A stretch of DNA of 64,000 bases from UBA5436 sp050951845 (GTDB taxonomy: Bacteria; Bacillota; Clostridia; Saccharofermentanales; DTU023): contig JBMNJV010000002.1 of NCBI GenBank assembly GCA_050951845.1, positions 135,603-199,602 of the forward strand. The letters are read 5' to 3'. A program made the position numbers and the translations under genes. Below, piece after piece: positions 18,667 through 27,283 of the stretch (position 1 is the first letter of the stretch; the number at the start of each line of letters is the position of its first letter). The notes beneath the pieces were generated by a model. That model saw nothing but the letters and a program-made list of their open reading frames with translations. It made no database searches and was not told the DNA's origin.

Positions 18667-18908
18667 ATTATCCCCTTGTCCCTCAATAATAGAGTGTCAC
18701 TTAAAAATAATCATTAAAATGAATTTATATTCACTCGAGATTAACATTATCAATTATGTTTTTCTTAAGCAATTCTATGTATAGAATATTAGCATTTTTT
18801 TAAATTTATCCGCTATAAGCAAACAATTTATGTATATATTGCTAAGCAGGCAAACATACAACTATTAGACTCAATAAAACTTCTCTTAATTAACCTTTTA
18901 CGGAAACA

Positions 18909-18916
18909 TAATTAAT
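18909..18916. repeat. Left 8-bp target-site duplication of the IS66 element
   Basis: TAATTAAT directly precedes the left inverted repeat and is matched exactly at 21377-21384. IS66-family elements characteristically duplicate 8 bp. Confidence 0.93.
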
Positions 18917-19026
18917 GTAAGCGTCAAACCTATCGGCGTCTAGTCACCGGAGCACAACCCAGTTAGACTATCCAAAACTGGATGTCTTAAGACGTCTAAA
19001 AATGAATAGTATAGGAGTGTCTTGAA

Positions 19027-19377
19027 ATGGGTGGTAAACTTGTAGAGCTAAAAACCAATGCCAAATTAAACAGTTGGTATATGGATATCCAATCACAAAA
19101 ACAGAGCGGTTTAACCGTAGACGAGTGGTGTGAGGAAGCCGGAATGACTCGTTCCACTTATTACTATCGTTACAAAATAGTGATGAAAGCATTAGAAAAT
19201 CGTCTCGCTGCTGAAGCAGGCAAAACAGTTCAGTTCGAAGCTTTACCGGCTCCTGCTCCTGTTAATGAATCTAAGGAAGAAAGCATCCGCATCCGGCTCG
19301 GTGATCTGGAAGTAGAGATACCATCCGGAGCCAGCTCAGAGAATATTCAAGCTGTAATCGAGGCATTGAAATGTTAA
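19027..19377 (+). CDS. tnpA: IS66 accessory protein TnpA
   Basis: The 116-residue protein has a helix-turn-helix-like segment (SGLTVDEWCEEAGMTRSTYYYR) followed by a short linker and an IRLGDLEVEIPSGASSENI tail, the typical IS66 first ORF. It probably binds the element ends with the transposase. An AGGAG site lies upstream of its ATG. Its end overlaps the tnpB start by 7 bp, suggesting translational coupling. Confidence 0.9.
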   Translation: MGGKLVELKTNAKLNSWYMDIQSQKQSGLTVDEWCEEAGMTRSTYYYRYKIVMKALENRLAAEAGKTVQFEALPAPAPVNESKEESIRIRLGDLEVEIPSGASSENIQAVIEALKC

Positions 19378-19727
19378 AAGATTACCGGACAAAAGGGAAA
19401 ATTTATCTGGCCTTAGGTTATACAGATCTTCGCAAAGGTATAGATGGTCTATGTGCTCTCGTCCAAGAAAACTATGGCAAAGACCTGAAGACTCATGATC
19501 TGTTTTTATTTTGTGGTCGGCGCACTGATCGGATTAAAGGATTATTGTGGGAAGGGGACGGTTTTCTTCTGCTGTACAAACGTTTGGAAGCCGGTCGTTT
19601 CCAATGGCCAAGAACCCCGACAGAATTATCAGAGATTACGCCAGAACAATACAACTTTCTGATGCGTGGTATGCAGGTAATCGCCCCTAAAATCCCACAA
19701 CGAAAAACAGCACCTAAAATCGTCTGA
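19371..19727 (+). CDS. tnpB: IS66 accessory protein TnpB
   Basis: The 118-residue protein contains YLALGYTDLRKGIDGLCALV, FCGRRTDRIKGLLWEGDGF and LYKRLEAGRFQWP, the strongly conserved blocks of IS66 Orf2/TnpB. It is needed with TnpA for full transposition in characterised IS66 elements, though its exact role is unclear. It overlaps the end of tnpA. Confidence 0.95.
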   Translation: MLKDYRTKGKIYLALGYTDLRKGIDGLCALVQENYGKDLKTHDLFLFCGRRTDRIKGLLWEGDGFLLLYKRLEAGRFQWPRTPTELSEITPEQYNFLMRGMQVIAPKIPQRKTAPKIV

Positions 19728-19788
19728 AAGCACTGAGATAAAGGCTTTTCAGCTTGTTTTATTTTCCCTGAAATGGTAAAATAAAGGC

Positions 19789-21342
19789 ATGAAAACAGTC
19801 ACTATTTCCCAGGAAGAATACAACAAATTCAAGGCGCAAGAGCAATATATTAGTGAGCTTGAACAACGAGAAAAATGGCTCAAGGAACAGATCCTTTTGC
19901 TGAAAAAAGCTCAGTTTGGCTCTAAGAGTGAACGTGCTACATATCTCAAACAATTAAGCATCGATAATCTTTTTGATGAGGCAGAAGTCTTCAGTGATCC
20001 TGAACAAGAAGAACCTAAATTTGAAGAAGTAATAAATGTTCCGGCTCATACCCGTAAGAAAAAATCTGTCATAGAACGTCTTCCTGAAGATATCCCTGTC
20101 GTTGAACGTCACCACTATGTAGATGCAGAGGGACGTACCTGCCCTCATTGTTCTGCAGAGATGGAAGAAATAGGTACAGAAACAAGAAGTACTCTTGGTA
20201 TGGCACCAGCTAAAGTATTTGAGATCCGCGATATTTGTCATGTTTATGCTTGTAAAGCTTGTGACAAAGAAGCAGAACCGGTGACGGTTCGTAAAGCAAC
20301 CTTTCCTGCTGCTGTGATCCCTGGTGGTATAGCTAGTCCGGAAGCAATTGCTAATGTGATCAATGACAAATTTGTTCAGGGAACACCACTCTACCGCCAG
20401 GAACAGTATTGGCAACGAGTCGGTGTGATGCTCTCCAGACAGACGATGTCAAACTGGCTGATGTACTCAGTAGAACATTACTTGAGATATATTTACGATA
20501 AACTTCACCAAGATCTACTTCAAGAAGACATCCTGCACGCTGATGAAACAGAATTACAGGTTCTGCAAGAAGAAGGGAAAAGTCCGCAAAGCAAAAGTTA
20601 CATGTGGCTGTACCGTACAGGAGTAACAGCTGCCAATCCGATTGTTCTCTTTCATTACGAGCGTGACCGCAGGCATTGCCGTCCACAAGAATTCCTGGAA
20701 GGATTTCAGGGATATCTGCACAGTGATGGTTACGAAGCCTACCATAAATTAGAAAATGTCAGGTCAGTGGGATGCTTTGTCCATGTCAGAAGAAAGTTTG
20801 TTGAAGCAGCAGAAACTGCCTCGAAAAACAAAGGCAGCCTTAACCTTGCCGGCAAGGCAGTTGAAGATATCCGTCAAATATTCGCTTGGGAAGACTTCTG
20901 TGCCAAGATGTCCGCTGAGGAACGCTACGAGAAACGACTTGCAAAACAAAAACCACTCATGGAAAAATTCTTTGAATGGCTGGAAGATATTGTTGTGTCA
21001 GAGAAGTCAGCTTTAGGCATTGCCAGAAAGTATGCCTTAGGGCAGAAGGATTATATTCTCAATGTCTACCTGGATGGACGACTTGAGTTAAACAACAACC
21101 GTGCGGAGCGAAGCATAAAACCATTCGTAATCGGCAGGAAGAATTTTCTATTCGCCAACACACCCAGAGGAGCTACTGCCAGTGCCATTCTCTACTCTCT
21201 CGTTGAGACAGCCAAAGAGACGGGAGTTGATCCTTACAGTTACTTGGTTTATACCCTGACAGAAGCAGCAAAACTACGTGATACCGATGAATTCGAGAAA
21301 ATTGCCGAACTGACGCCCGCATATTTTAAAAATCTCGGATAA
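19789..21342 (+). CDS. tnpC: IS66 transposase TnpC (DDE)
   Basis: The 517-residue transposase begins with a coiled-coil-like segment (residues ~10-45), then an FGSKSERA block and a zinc-ribbon-like CPHC/CKAC pair. The catalytic region has ILHADETELQVL (first Asp), HSDGYEAYHKL (second Asp) and NNRAERSIKPFVIGRKNFLF (Glu), the IS66 DDE signature. A C-terminal IS66 tail (SLVETAKETGVDPYSYL) is intact. It cuts and joins the element ends. No stop or frameshift interrupts it. Confidence 0.96.
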   Translation: MKTVTISQEEYNKFKAQEQYISELEQREKWLKEQILLLKKAQFGSKSERATYLKQLSIDNLFDEAEVFSDPEQEEPKFEEVINVPAHTRKKKSVIERLPEDIPVVERHHYVDAEGRTCPHCSAEMEEIGTETRSTLGMAPAKVFEIRDICHVYACKACDKEAEPVTVRKATFPAAVIPGGIASPEAIANVINDKFVQGTPLYRQEQYWQRVGVMLSRQTMSNWLMYSVEHYLRYIYDKLHQDLLQEDILHADETELQVLQEEGKSPQSKSYMWLYRTGVTAANPIVLFHYERDRRHCRPQEFLEGFQGYLHSDGYEAYHKLENVRSVGCFVHVRRKFVEAAETASKNKGSLNLAGKAVEDIRQIFAWEDFCAKMSAEERYEKRLAKQKPLMEKFFEWLEDIVVSEKSALGIARKYALGQKDYILNVYLDGRLELNNNRAERSIKPFVIGRKNFLFANTPRGATASAILYSLVETAKETGVDPYSYLVYTLTEAAKLRDTDEFEKIAELTPAYFKNLG

Positions 21343-21376
21343 ATCTGATTGGAACGCCGATAGGTTTGACGCTCAC

Positions 21377-21384
21377 TAATTAAT
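21377..21384. repeat. Right 8-bp target-site duplication of the IS66 element
   Basis: TAATTAAT follows the right inverted repeat and is identical to the left flank at 18909-18916. Confidence 0.93.
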
Positions 21385-21410
21385 AAAATACGTTTTGTTT
21401 TTAAATCAAA

Positions 21411-21440
21411 AATAGTCCCGCTGAAAAGCTTCGGACTATT
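21411..21440 (-). terminator. Terminator of tRNA-Pro(TGG)
   Basis: AATAGTCC and GGACTATT are perfect 8-bp arms. On the minus strand the stem is followed by TTTTTGATTT, just beyond the tRNA CCA end. Confidence 0.8.
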
Positions 21441-21446
21441 AATGAC

Positions 21447-21522
21447 TGGTCGAGGTGACAGGACTTGAACCTGCGACCCCCTGTTCCCAAAACAGGTGCG
21501 CTACCAACTGCGCTACACCTCG
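21447..21522 (-). tRNA. tRNA-Pro(TGG)
   Basis: The acceptor arms CGAGGTG/CACCTCG pair fully. The anticodon arm CCTGTTTTGGGAACAGG gives TGG. GGTTCAAGTCC forms the T arm and CCA is encoded. It is nearly identical to the tRNA-Pro(CGG) 300 bp away. Confidence 0.96.
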
Positions 21523-21707
21523 ATTAAATCAGCATTAACAATAATAGTTTCTAATTGCTTTAATGTCAAGCAAACCGTTTTTTATAATAATTATTTATAA
21601 AAAGTAATAACAAATAGCAACAAAACTGTTTACGGCAAAATTGTCTGATGATTGTTTGCATAAGTTATTAGATTGTCCTTATTCGTTTGCGAAAATATGC
21701 TGAAATT

Positions 21708-21742
21708 AAAAACTCCGCAACAGACGACATCACGGAGTTTTT
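21708..21742 (-). terminator. Terminator of tRNA-Pro(CGG)
   Basis: AAAAACTCCG and CGGAGTTTTT are perfect arms between the two proline tRNA genes. On the minus strand the stem ends in a U-run 4 bp after the CCA of the upstream tRNA. Confidence 0.85.
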
Positions 21743-21745
21743 GAT

Positions 21746-21821
21746 TGGTCGAGGTGACAGGACTTGAACCTGCGACTTCCTGCTCCCGAAGCAGGCACGC
21801 TACCGACTGCGCTACACCTCG
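21746..21821 (-). tRNA. tRNA-Pro(CGG)
   Basis: The acceptor arms CGAGGTG/CACCTCG pair fully. The anticodon arm CCTGCTTCGGGAGCAGG gives CGG. CCA is encoded. Its body is almost the same as the neighbouring tRNA-Pro(TGG), so the two are likely duplicates with diverged anticodon arms. Confidence 0.96.
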
Positions 21822-21927
21822 TTGTCAAAGGATGAAGAAAAGCTTATCCTTTTGTTTTATACAGTTTTACATTATCCTTTTGCAATACAAAATTGTCAAG
21901 TCTTAATTAATACTTATTCTTTAATCG

Positions 21928-23730
21928 CTATTTAGAACAATAACTCTCAAGAATTTTCTCCACAGCGGGCAAAGCGTATTTTTCCGTATAAGCTTCAAGC
22001 ATATTATTATATTCCGGACTTAATCTGTTTACATTATTATCAAAATCATGCGAACGGAATAATTGTTCACTGAATTGGCGCAAGACTATACTGATATTGT
22101 TGCAATGATCAGATATTCGCTCAAAACATGTGTAGATTTCGACGATCGTCATTCCGTTCTCAATCCGGCAAATATTGTTTTTCAAACGTTCTATATGGCG
22201 ATCATACAAAATTTTATTGATCTCATCAATTCTGTCTTCCAAAGGCGATATTTTTTCTGCCAGATCAAGATCTATATTGATAAAAGCATCTTGCGTCATC
22301 TGCATAATATCGGTTACTGCTTCGGTATAAAGCTTCAATTCAAGCATCGCTTGTTCCGAGAACGAATTCTCCGCCTGATGCTTGATTTTCGCTTGATCTG
22401 CAATGGTAATTGCATGGTCACTGATCCTCTCTATATCATTAAGAGAATGCATGATGATGGTCAGTTTGCGGTTGTCGGCTTGATTTAGACTGCCGGCAGT
22501 AATTCCCATCGTATATTCCATTAAAGCATCTTCATACTGATCTACCTGATTTTCCAGGGCTTCAACATGTAAATATTCTTCATGTTCAAAATCATAAAGC
22601 AATTCGGTCGCGGCATTCAGCGCAGCTGTCGCAGTTTCAATCATTTTGCAGGTTACCGTATATGCTTGTTCAACTGCAAAACCCGGACGTTCAAGGAATC
22701 TCGGATCCAAGAGTCTTAAATTGGTAGTAATTTCGTCTTTTTTAATTTTCGGCTCTTTACGAGGCAGAACGATTTTCGAAAAATTAACCAATTGATTACT
22801 AAACGGAAATAAAAGAATAGTGGTAAACACATTAAAGATTGTATGAATCAAGGCAATATTGACTTCATTAACCACGTCTCCCATGAACGGAAAAGGCCAG
22901 AAAAAGTTGATCGCATAGAAAGCAATCATAAAGCAAATTGTTCCGATTACATTAAAGCTCAAATGAATAAAAGCCGCACGTTTAGCATTTCGACCGGCAC
23001 CAATCGAAGCTAAGGCAGCGGTAATGCAGGTACCGATATTCTGACCCATGATCAGAGGTATAACCGAACCGAATGTAATTGCTCCGGTCGTACTCAAAGC
23101 CTGCAATATACCGGTAAAAGCAGAAGAAGATTGTATTATAGCTGTCAGAATTGCCCCTACAAGTACACCGACCAGAGGATTGGTAAAAACTTGGAACATA
23201 TTTCTGAATTCAGGCTCACCCTGGAGCGGAGCAACCGAACCGGACATCACTTCCATGCCGAACATCAGAACGGCAAAACCCAATAAGGCATGTCCGGTAG
23301 CCTTTCTGCCCTCAGTTTTAGCAGTAAAAATCAGAACAATCCCTATCGCCGCCAGAATAGGCGTAAAGGAACTTGGTTTCAACATCTGAATGAACAAACT
23401 TTCACCGGAGATTCCGCTTAAGCTTAAGATCCAGCCGGTAACGGTTGTACCGATATTCGCTCCCATAATTACCGGAACGGCCTGAACCAACTTCATTACT
23501 CCTGAGTTAACCAGAGCAACAACCATAACAGTTGTTGCTGATGATGATTGGATAACCCCCGTTACCAAAAGACCTAACAACAAACCGCGAATTTTTGTAG
23601 AACATAACCTACCAAGAATCGTTTCCATTTTTCCGCCGGAAATCGTAGTTAAGCTATCGCCCAAAATAGACATACCGAATAGAAACAGACAAAGACCGCC
23701 TATCAATTCCAAGATATTAAAGATTGTCAT
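21928..23730 (-). CDS. Na/Pi-cotransporter family membrane protein with PhoU-like domain
   Basis: The 600-residue protein has an N-terminal membrane half with two inverted-repeat signatures, QSSSATTVMVVALVNSG and QSSSAFTGILQALS, as in the NptA/PNaS family. Helices continue to about residue 320. The C-terminal ~230 residues are a helical PhoU-like domain (DNRKLTIIMHSLNDIERISDHA, CFERISDHCNNIS). Such proteins are thought to move phosphate or a related anion with Na+. The cytoplasmic PhoU-like domain may regulate transport. The direction and substrate are not shown by the sequence. The ribosome binding site is weak. Confidence 0.88.
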   Translation of the reverse strand: MTIFNILELIGGLCLFLFGMSILGDSLTTISGGKMETILGRLCSTKIRGLLLGLLVTGVIQSSSATTVMVVALVNSGVMKLVQAVPVIMGANIGTTVTGWILSLSGISGESLFIQMLKPSSFTPILAAIGIVLIFTAKTEGRKATGHALLGFAVLMFGMEVMSGSVAPLQGEPEFRNMFQVFTNPLVGVLVGAILTAIIQSSSAFTGILQALSTTGAITFGSVIPLIMGQNIGTCITAALASIGAGRNAKRAAFIHLSFNVIGTICFMIAFYAINFFWPFPFMGDVVNEVNIALIHTIFNVFTTILLFPFSNQLVNFSKIVLPRKEPKIKKDEITTNLRLLDPRFLERPGFAVEQAYTVTCKMIETATAALNAATELLYDFEHEEYLHVEALENQVDQYEDALMEYTMGITAGSLNQADNRKLTIIMHSLNDIERISDHAITIADQAKIKHQAENSFSEQAMLELKLYTEAVTDIMQMTQDAFINIDLDLAEKISPLEDRIDEINKILYDRHIERLKNNICRIENGMTIVEIYTCFERISDHCNNISIVLRQFSEQLFRSHDFDNNVNRLSPEYNNMLEAYTEKYALPAVEKILESYCSK

Positions 23731-24080
23731 TTATCAAATCAAAACGTTGTAACATAATCATATATATCATTACTAGCTGATGTTTAATTCATCAAGCGAA
23801 AAAACAATAACAAAATCAAACAATCAGAAGCAATCTGTTTAATGCAATTTACGATAAATATGAGCAATAATGATACAACGTTTTCTCCCCCCGTAATATA
23901 CGTAAATTTTACATTACTCTAACATTTTCTTAACATTTAATAAAGATTCGGAGATATAATATTTTGAATATTTATTTGAAACTTAATCAATCTTAGTTAT
24001 AATTCGACAGAATAATTCAACGGAATTATGTTTTCTTCAGTTCAAGATGAAATTATTTTTTTAAGATAATTAATAATAAC
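23731..24080. other. Intergenic spacer upstream of tRNA-Glu
   Basis: This AT-rich spacer lies between the divergent Na/Pi gene and tRNA-Glu. No ORF with a ribosome binding site is seen. Apart from the tRNA promoter annotated next to it, nothing stands out. Confidence 0.5.
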
Positions 24081-24109
24081 TTGATGCTTAAAAATAATTC
24101 TGTTATTAT
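24081..24109 (+). promoter_or_regulatory. Promoter of tRNA-Glu
   Basis: TTGATG (24081-24086) and TATTAT (24104-24109) are separated by 17 bp. The predicted start is 7-8 bp before the mature tRNA 5' end at 24124, a normal arrangement for a tRNA gene. Confidence 0.7.
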
Positions 24110-24123
24110 CAGATTGCTAAAAC

Positions 24124-24198
24124 GGCCCTATGGTCAAGCGGTCAAGACGCCGCCCTCTCACGGCGGAATCAGGGGTTCGATTCCCCTTAGGGTCACCA
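24124..24198 (+). tRNA. tRNA-Glu(CTC)
   Basis: The acceptor arms GGCCCTA/TAGGGTC pair (with one G-U). The anticodon arm CCGCCCTCTCACGGCGG gives CTC. GGTTCGATTCC forms the T arm and CCA is encoded. Confidence 0.95.
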
Positions 24199-24462
24199 TT
24201 TAGTTTTAAAGTCAAAGGAAATAGGGTTTCTCTTCTGCAAATCAAAACTTACAAGAAAAATGATTAATGATGAATAACTTATGCATGATTATTTGTCGGT
24301 TTTATGTTTTTTCTTCTTTGCTGCTCAAGTAAGTCATTCAAGTTTAAGGTTTATATGTTATAATATAAGTGATAATAACAAATAGATAAACAACCATTTT
24401 CGCCATTATTTTTTATATCAATTCGGAATGATTTTACATGAATAGTAAAAGGCGGTGATGTA

Positions 24463-24639
24463 ATGAAACCACGTAAACAAGCAAGCGAAACAGCTCAGGC
24501 AATTATGATGTGGATAGGCGTCCCGTTGGCTGTATTCGGAGGGATATTCCTGTTTTTCCTCAAGATATACCTTGTTATAGGCTTATTTGTATTAGGGTTC
24601 TTTGTAGGTATGTTAAAAGGGTTACTGAAAAGAAAATAA
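24463..24639 (+). CDS. Small predicted membrane protein, 58 residues
   Basis: The ATG at 24463 is preceded by AAAGGCGGTGATG, a good ribosome binding site. The 58-codon frame ends with TAA and is followed by a strong hairpin at 24711-24746. The protein starts with a polar MKPRKQASETAQAI segment, has two hydrophobic stretches (about residues 14-33 and 35-51), and ends in a basic KGLLKRK tail, so it is probably a double-pass membrane protein with cytoplasmic ends. No family is recognised. Gene-like signals at both ends make it more than a chance ORF. Confidence 0.65.
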   Translation: MKPRKQASETAQAIMMWIGVPLAVFGGIFLFFLKIYLVIGLFVLGFFVGMLKGLLKRK

Positions 24640-24710
24640 CTTAATACAAATTAGACGCTAATACCTAAAAGTGATATTTCTATATTAATAATTAACATCA
24701 TTCATTGTAT

Positions 24711-24746
24711 AAAAAAGACTTGAATCTATAGATAGACAAGTCTTTT
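24711..24746. terminator. Bidirectional terminator between small membrane ORF and fabT-like gene
   Basis: AAAAGACTTG and CAAGTCTTTT arms with A- and T-runs on both sides lie between two convergent genes. The hairpin should stop transcripts from both directions. Confidence 0.85.
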
Positions 24747-24828
24747 AATTTGTTTTCCAAATCATACGGATTTATATTTTTGTCAGTCGTTAAAGATCTT
24801 TATTATAATTATCATCCATTTCCAGTTC

Positions 24829-25311
24829 TTAAATTCGATATTCCACGTAACGATCCAGCTCTACCATTAATTCATTCGAAACAGTATGGATTACCTTCTC
24901 AAACACTTCCAGTTCTTCCGGTTTGAATTCACGTTGAAGTCTTCTGTAGAGAATGTCTAAATATCTTTCACTGGTTCCGAGAAGTTCTTTTGTTTTTTCT
25001 GTGACTCTTAAATAAAAAATTCTGCCGTCTTCAGCCGATTGTTCTTTCGTTAAATATCCTTTTTTCTCAAGACTGTTCAACTTATATGTCGCATTCGGCA
25101 TTGAAACATTGATATATCTGGCAAATTCAGTTTGAGTCGGATTCTCCATTCCTTGGATTAAATCCAGGCTAAGTACTTCAAGCGCTGTTAAAGAATCTTC
25201 CTCTTTGGTGGTTATCTTACGAAATATTCTATGGAAAGTGTACAATTTTACTTTTCGATAAATTTCATAAAGATCTTGAGCAATATTATCTCTATATTCA
25301 GTATTACGCAT
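24829..25311 (-). CDS. fabT: MarR-family regulator, FabT-like
   Basis: The protein has about 160 residues and a MarR winged helix: TQTEFARYINVSMPNATYKLNSLEKKGY (helix-turn-helix), then EDGRIFYLRVTEKTKEL (wing). FabT proteins repress fatty-acid genes when long-chain acyl-ACP is plentiful. Here the gene is the last of the fab series, whereas in streptococci fabT is near the front. ATG 25311 is chosen because GAGGG lies 9 nt upstream; an ATG five codons earlier overlaps that site. TTAGGT/TATAAT 17 bp apart in the upstream gap suggest a separate promoter. The name is inferred from context. Confidence 0.75.
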   Translation of the reverse strand: MRNTEYRDNIAQDLYEIYRKVKLYTFHRIFRKITTKEEDSLTALEVLSLDLIQGMENPTQTEFARYINVSMPNATYKLNSLEKKGYLTKEQSAEDGRIFYLRVTEKTKELLGTSERYLDILYRRLQREFKPEELEVFEKVIHTVSNELMVELDRYVEYRI

Positions 25312-25411
25312 TTTAACAGCCCTCATTTATCTGTTTTTATATTTATTTAGGTGTTTATTTGTTTTCTTCTTTAACTAATTTTATTATATGGTTTTATCTG
25401 AAAATACCTAA

Positions 25412-25858
25412 TCAGACTTGGTCGGCATCAACTATGGAAAACTGCATTTCGGCTTTGCACACGAGTTGATCCCCGGAGCGAATTTCTCCCTTGGCAAAAC
25501 CGATGTTTAATTTTTTGCCGGTAAATTCCGTACGAATAGTCAGTGTATCACCGGGCAAGACCGGTTTTGCAAAACGTGCGTTTTTTACACCGGCAAACAG
25601 AGCCAATTTTCCTTGGTTTTCCGGTAATCCGAGAAACGCGACCCCGCCGACTTGTGCCATTGCTTCCAGTTGCAAAACACCGGGCATGATCGGCTTTCCG
25701 GGAAAGTGTCCGTCAAAGAACCATTCATTACGAGTTACCTGTTTGATGCCTACCGCAAATTCACCCCACTCTCCGTCTATAATCCGATCTACTAAAAGAA
25801 AGGGATAACGATGTGGTAAGATTTTCTCAATTTCATAATTTTCTAAATTTATCGACAT
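25412..25858 (-). CDS. fabZ: 3-hydroxyacyl-ACP dehydratase FabZ
   Basis: The 148-residue hot-dog-fold enzyme has HRYPFLLVDRI and the catalytic His51 in GHFPGKPIMPG and Glu65 in LQLEAMAQ. It removes water from 3-hydroxyacyl-ACP to give trans-2-enoyl-ACP. No FabA or FabM/FabN is seen here, so the origin of unsaturated fatty acids is not clear from this operon. A TCAGGAG site is just upstream. It lies about 170 bp after fabF and is the last enzyme gene of the operon. Confidence 0.96.
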   Translation of the reverse strand: MSINLENYEIEKILPHRYPFLLVDRIIDGEWGEFAVGIKQVTRNEWFFDGHFPGKPIMPGVLQLEAMAQVGGVAFLGLPENQGKLALFAGVKNARFAKPVLPGDTLTIRTEFTGKKLNIGFAKGEIRSGDQLVCKAEMQFSIVDADQV

Positions 25859-26031
25859 TTTTTCTCCTGATAAAAATCAAACATCTTTAAGCCGGTTGTC
25901 TGTTTTATATTTCCTCTTGTTTTTGCTGAACTTTTTTCTTATTCACTCACTTTATTTGCCTTATGGTTCTATACTTTGTCTTATAGCTTTATAAAATTTC
26001 TTTCAGTTGAATAATTATTCCGGCTGATTGA

Positions 26032-27270
26032 TTATTCACTGAATTTTTTGATTGCAATACAGGCATTATGTCCGCCGAAACCGAGTGAATTGCTGATTGC
26101 AGTGTTTACTTGATACGCTTGTCCTTTGCCCGGTACATAGTCTAAATCACATTGCGGATCAGCTGCTTTTAAGCCCATGGTCGGATGGACAAATTGATCA
26201 CGGATTGAGAGAGCGGTGACCGCAAGCTCTATGCCGCCGCTGCCGCCCAAAGCGTGCCCCAGCATGGATTTGGTGGATGAAATTTTCACATTGTAGGCAT
26301 GTTCGCCCAGTGCATTTTTGATAACTTGAGTTTCAATTGTATCATTTAATGGTGTCGAAGTCCCATGTGCATTCACATAATCAATATCTGTCGGTTCAAG
26401 ACCGGCAGAACTTAAACATTCTCGCATTGCTCTGGTTGCTTGCGTTGCTTCAGGATCAGGCGCTGTCATATGATACGCATCGCTGGTTGTAGCATAACTG
26501 ACAATTTCAGCAATAATCGGTGCTTTTCTCGCCAATGCATGATCTAACGATTCAAGAACCAAAATTCCTGCTCCTTCACTCGGAACAAAACCGTCACGAT
26601 CTATGTCGAAAGGCCTTGAAGCTGATAACGGATCTTTGGATGTGGATAAAGCCCGCATTGCGGCAAATCCGCCGATACATAAAGGGGTAATTGTCGCTTC
26701 CGTACCTCCGGTAATTGCAACATCCATATAACCATGCTTAATCTGGCGGTATGATTCACCGATAGCATCGGTACCGCCGGCACAGGCAGTAATAATAGAT
26801 GAAGAATGACCGTGCAGACCGAATTCCATAGAAATAGCTGCTGAAGCCATGTTGGCTATAGCCATTGGAATAAAGAAAGGCGATATCCGGTTATAACCTT
26901 TTTCTTCGCCCATCACTTTATTGGCTTCTAAGGTAATGATCCCGCCGATACCGGTGGAAACTATAACATTCGCCCGGTCGCGATTGAATTCGACATCGTT
27001 CAGTTCGCTTTGTTCAAAAGCTTCTCTGGCAGCTACTATCGCATATTGTGTAAAAGGATCCATACGACGTGCTGTTCGATGATCTAAATAATCTTTTGCT
27101 ACAAAGTCATGAATCTGACCTGCTACGTATACATCAATTTCCGGCGCACTGAATTTAGTAAGTTCGGTAATTCCTACTTTTCCGTCTTTGAGATTCTGCC
27201 ATGTTGTTTCACGATCAAGTCCCAGCGGGGTCAGTAAACCGATACCTGTTATAACTACTCTGTTTTCCAT
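26032..27270 (-). CDS. fabF: 3-oxoacyl-ACP synthase II
   Basis: The 412-residue KAS II has the full catalytic triad: Cys163 (TACAGGTDA), His302 (VNAHGTST) and His339 (SMLGHALGGSGG). It condenses malonyl-ACP with growing acyl-ACP during chain elongation. Length and motifs match bacterial FabF throughout. It starts 13 bp after fabG, behind an AAGGAAGG site, and is part of the same leftward operon. Confidence 0.97.
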   Translation of the reverse strand: MENRVVITGIGLLTPLGLDRETTWQNLKDGKVGITELTKFSAPEIDVYVAGQIHDFVAKDYLDHRTARRMDPFTQYAIVAAREAFEQSELNDVEFNRDRANVIVSTGIGGIITLEANKVMGEEKGYNRISPFFIPMAIANMASAAISMEFGLHGHSSSIITACAGGTDAIGESYRQIKHGYMDVAITGGTEATITPLCIGGFAAMRALSTSKDPLSASRPFDIDRDGFVPSEGAGILVLESLDHALARKAPIIAEIVSYATTSDAYHMTAPDPEATQATRAMRECLSSAGLEPTDIDYVNAHGTSTPLNDTIETQVIKNALGEHAYNVKISSTKSMLGHALGGSGGIELAVTALSIRDQFVHPTMGLKAADPQCDLDYVPGKGQAYQVNTAISNSLGFGGHNACIAIKKFSE

Positions 27271-27283
27271 ATTTGCCTTCCTT

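Larger units (their letters stand above)
18917..21376 (+). mobile_element. Intact IS66-family insertion sequence, 2460 bp
   Basis: The element is bounded by 23-bp terminal inverted repeats starting GTAAGCGTCAAACC (18917-18939) and ending with its complement (21354-21376), with a single mismatch (GTA versus GTG). It carries the three standard IS66 genes in order (tnpA, tnpB, tnpC) with no frameshift. Exact 8-bp duplications flank it. Intact genes, near-perfect ends and an undamaged target duplication indicate a recent and probably still active insertion. It sits between the serine operon and a tRNA-Pro gene. Confidence 0.96.
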
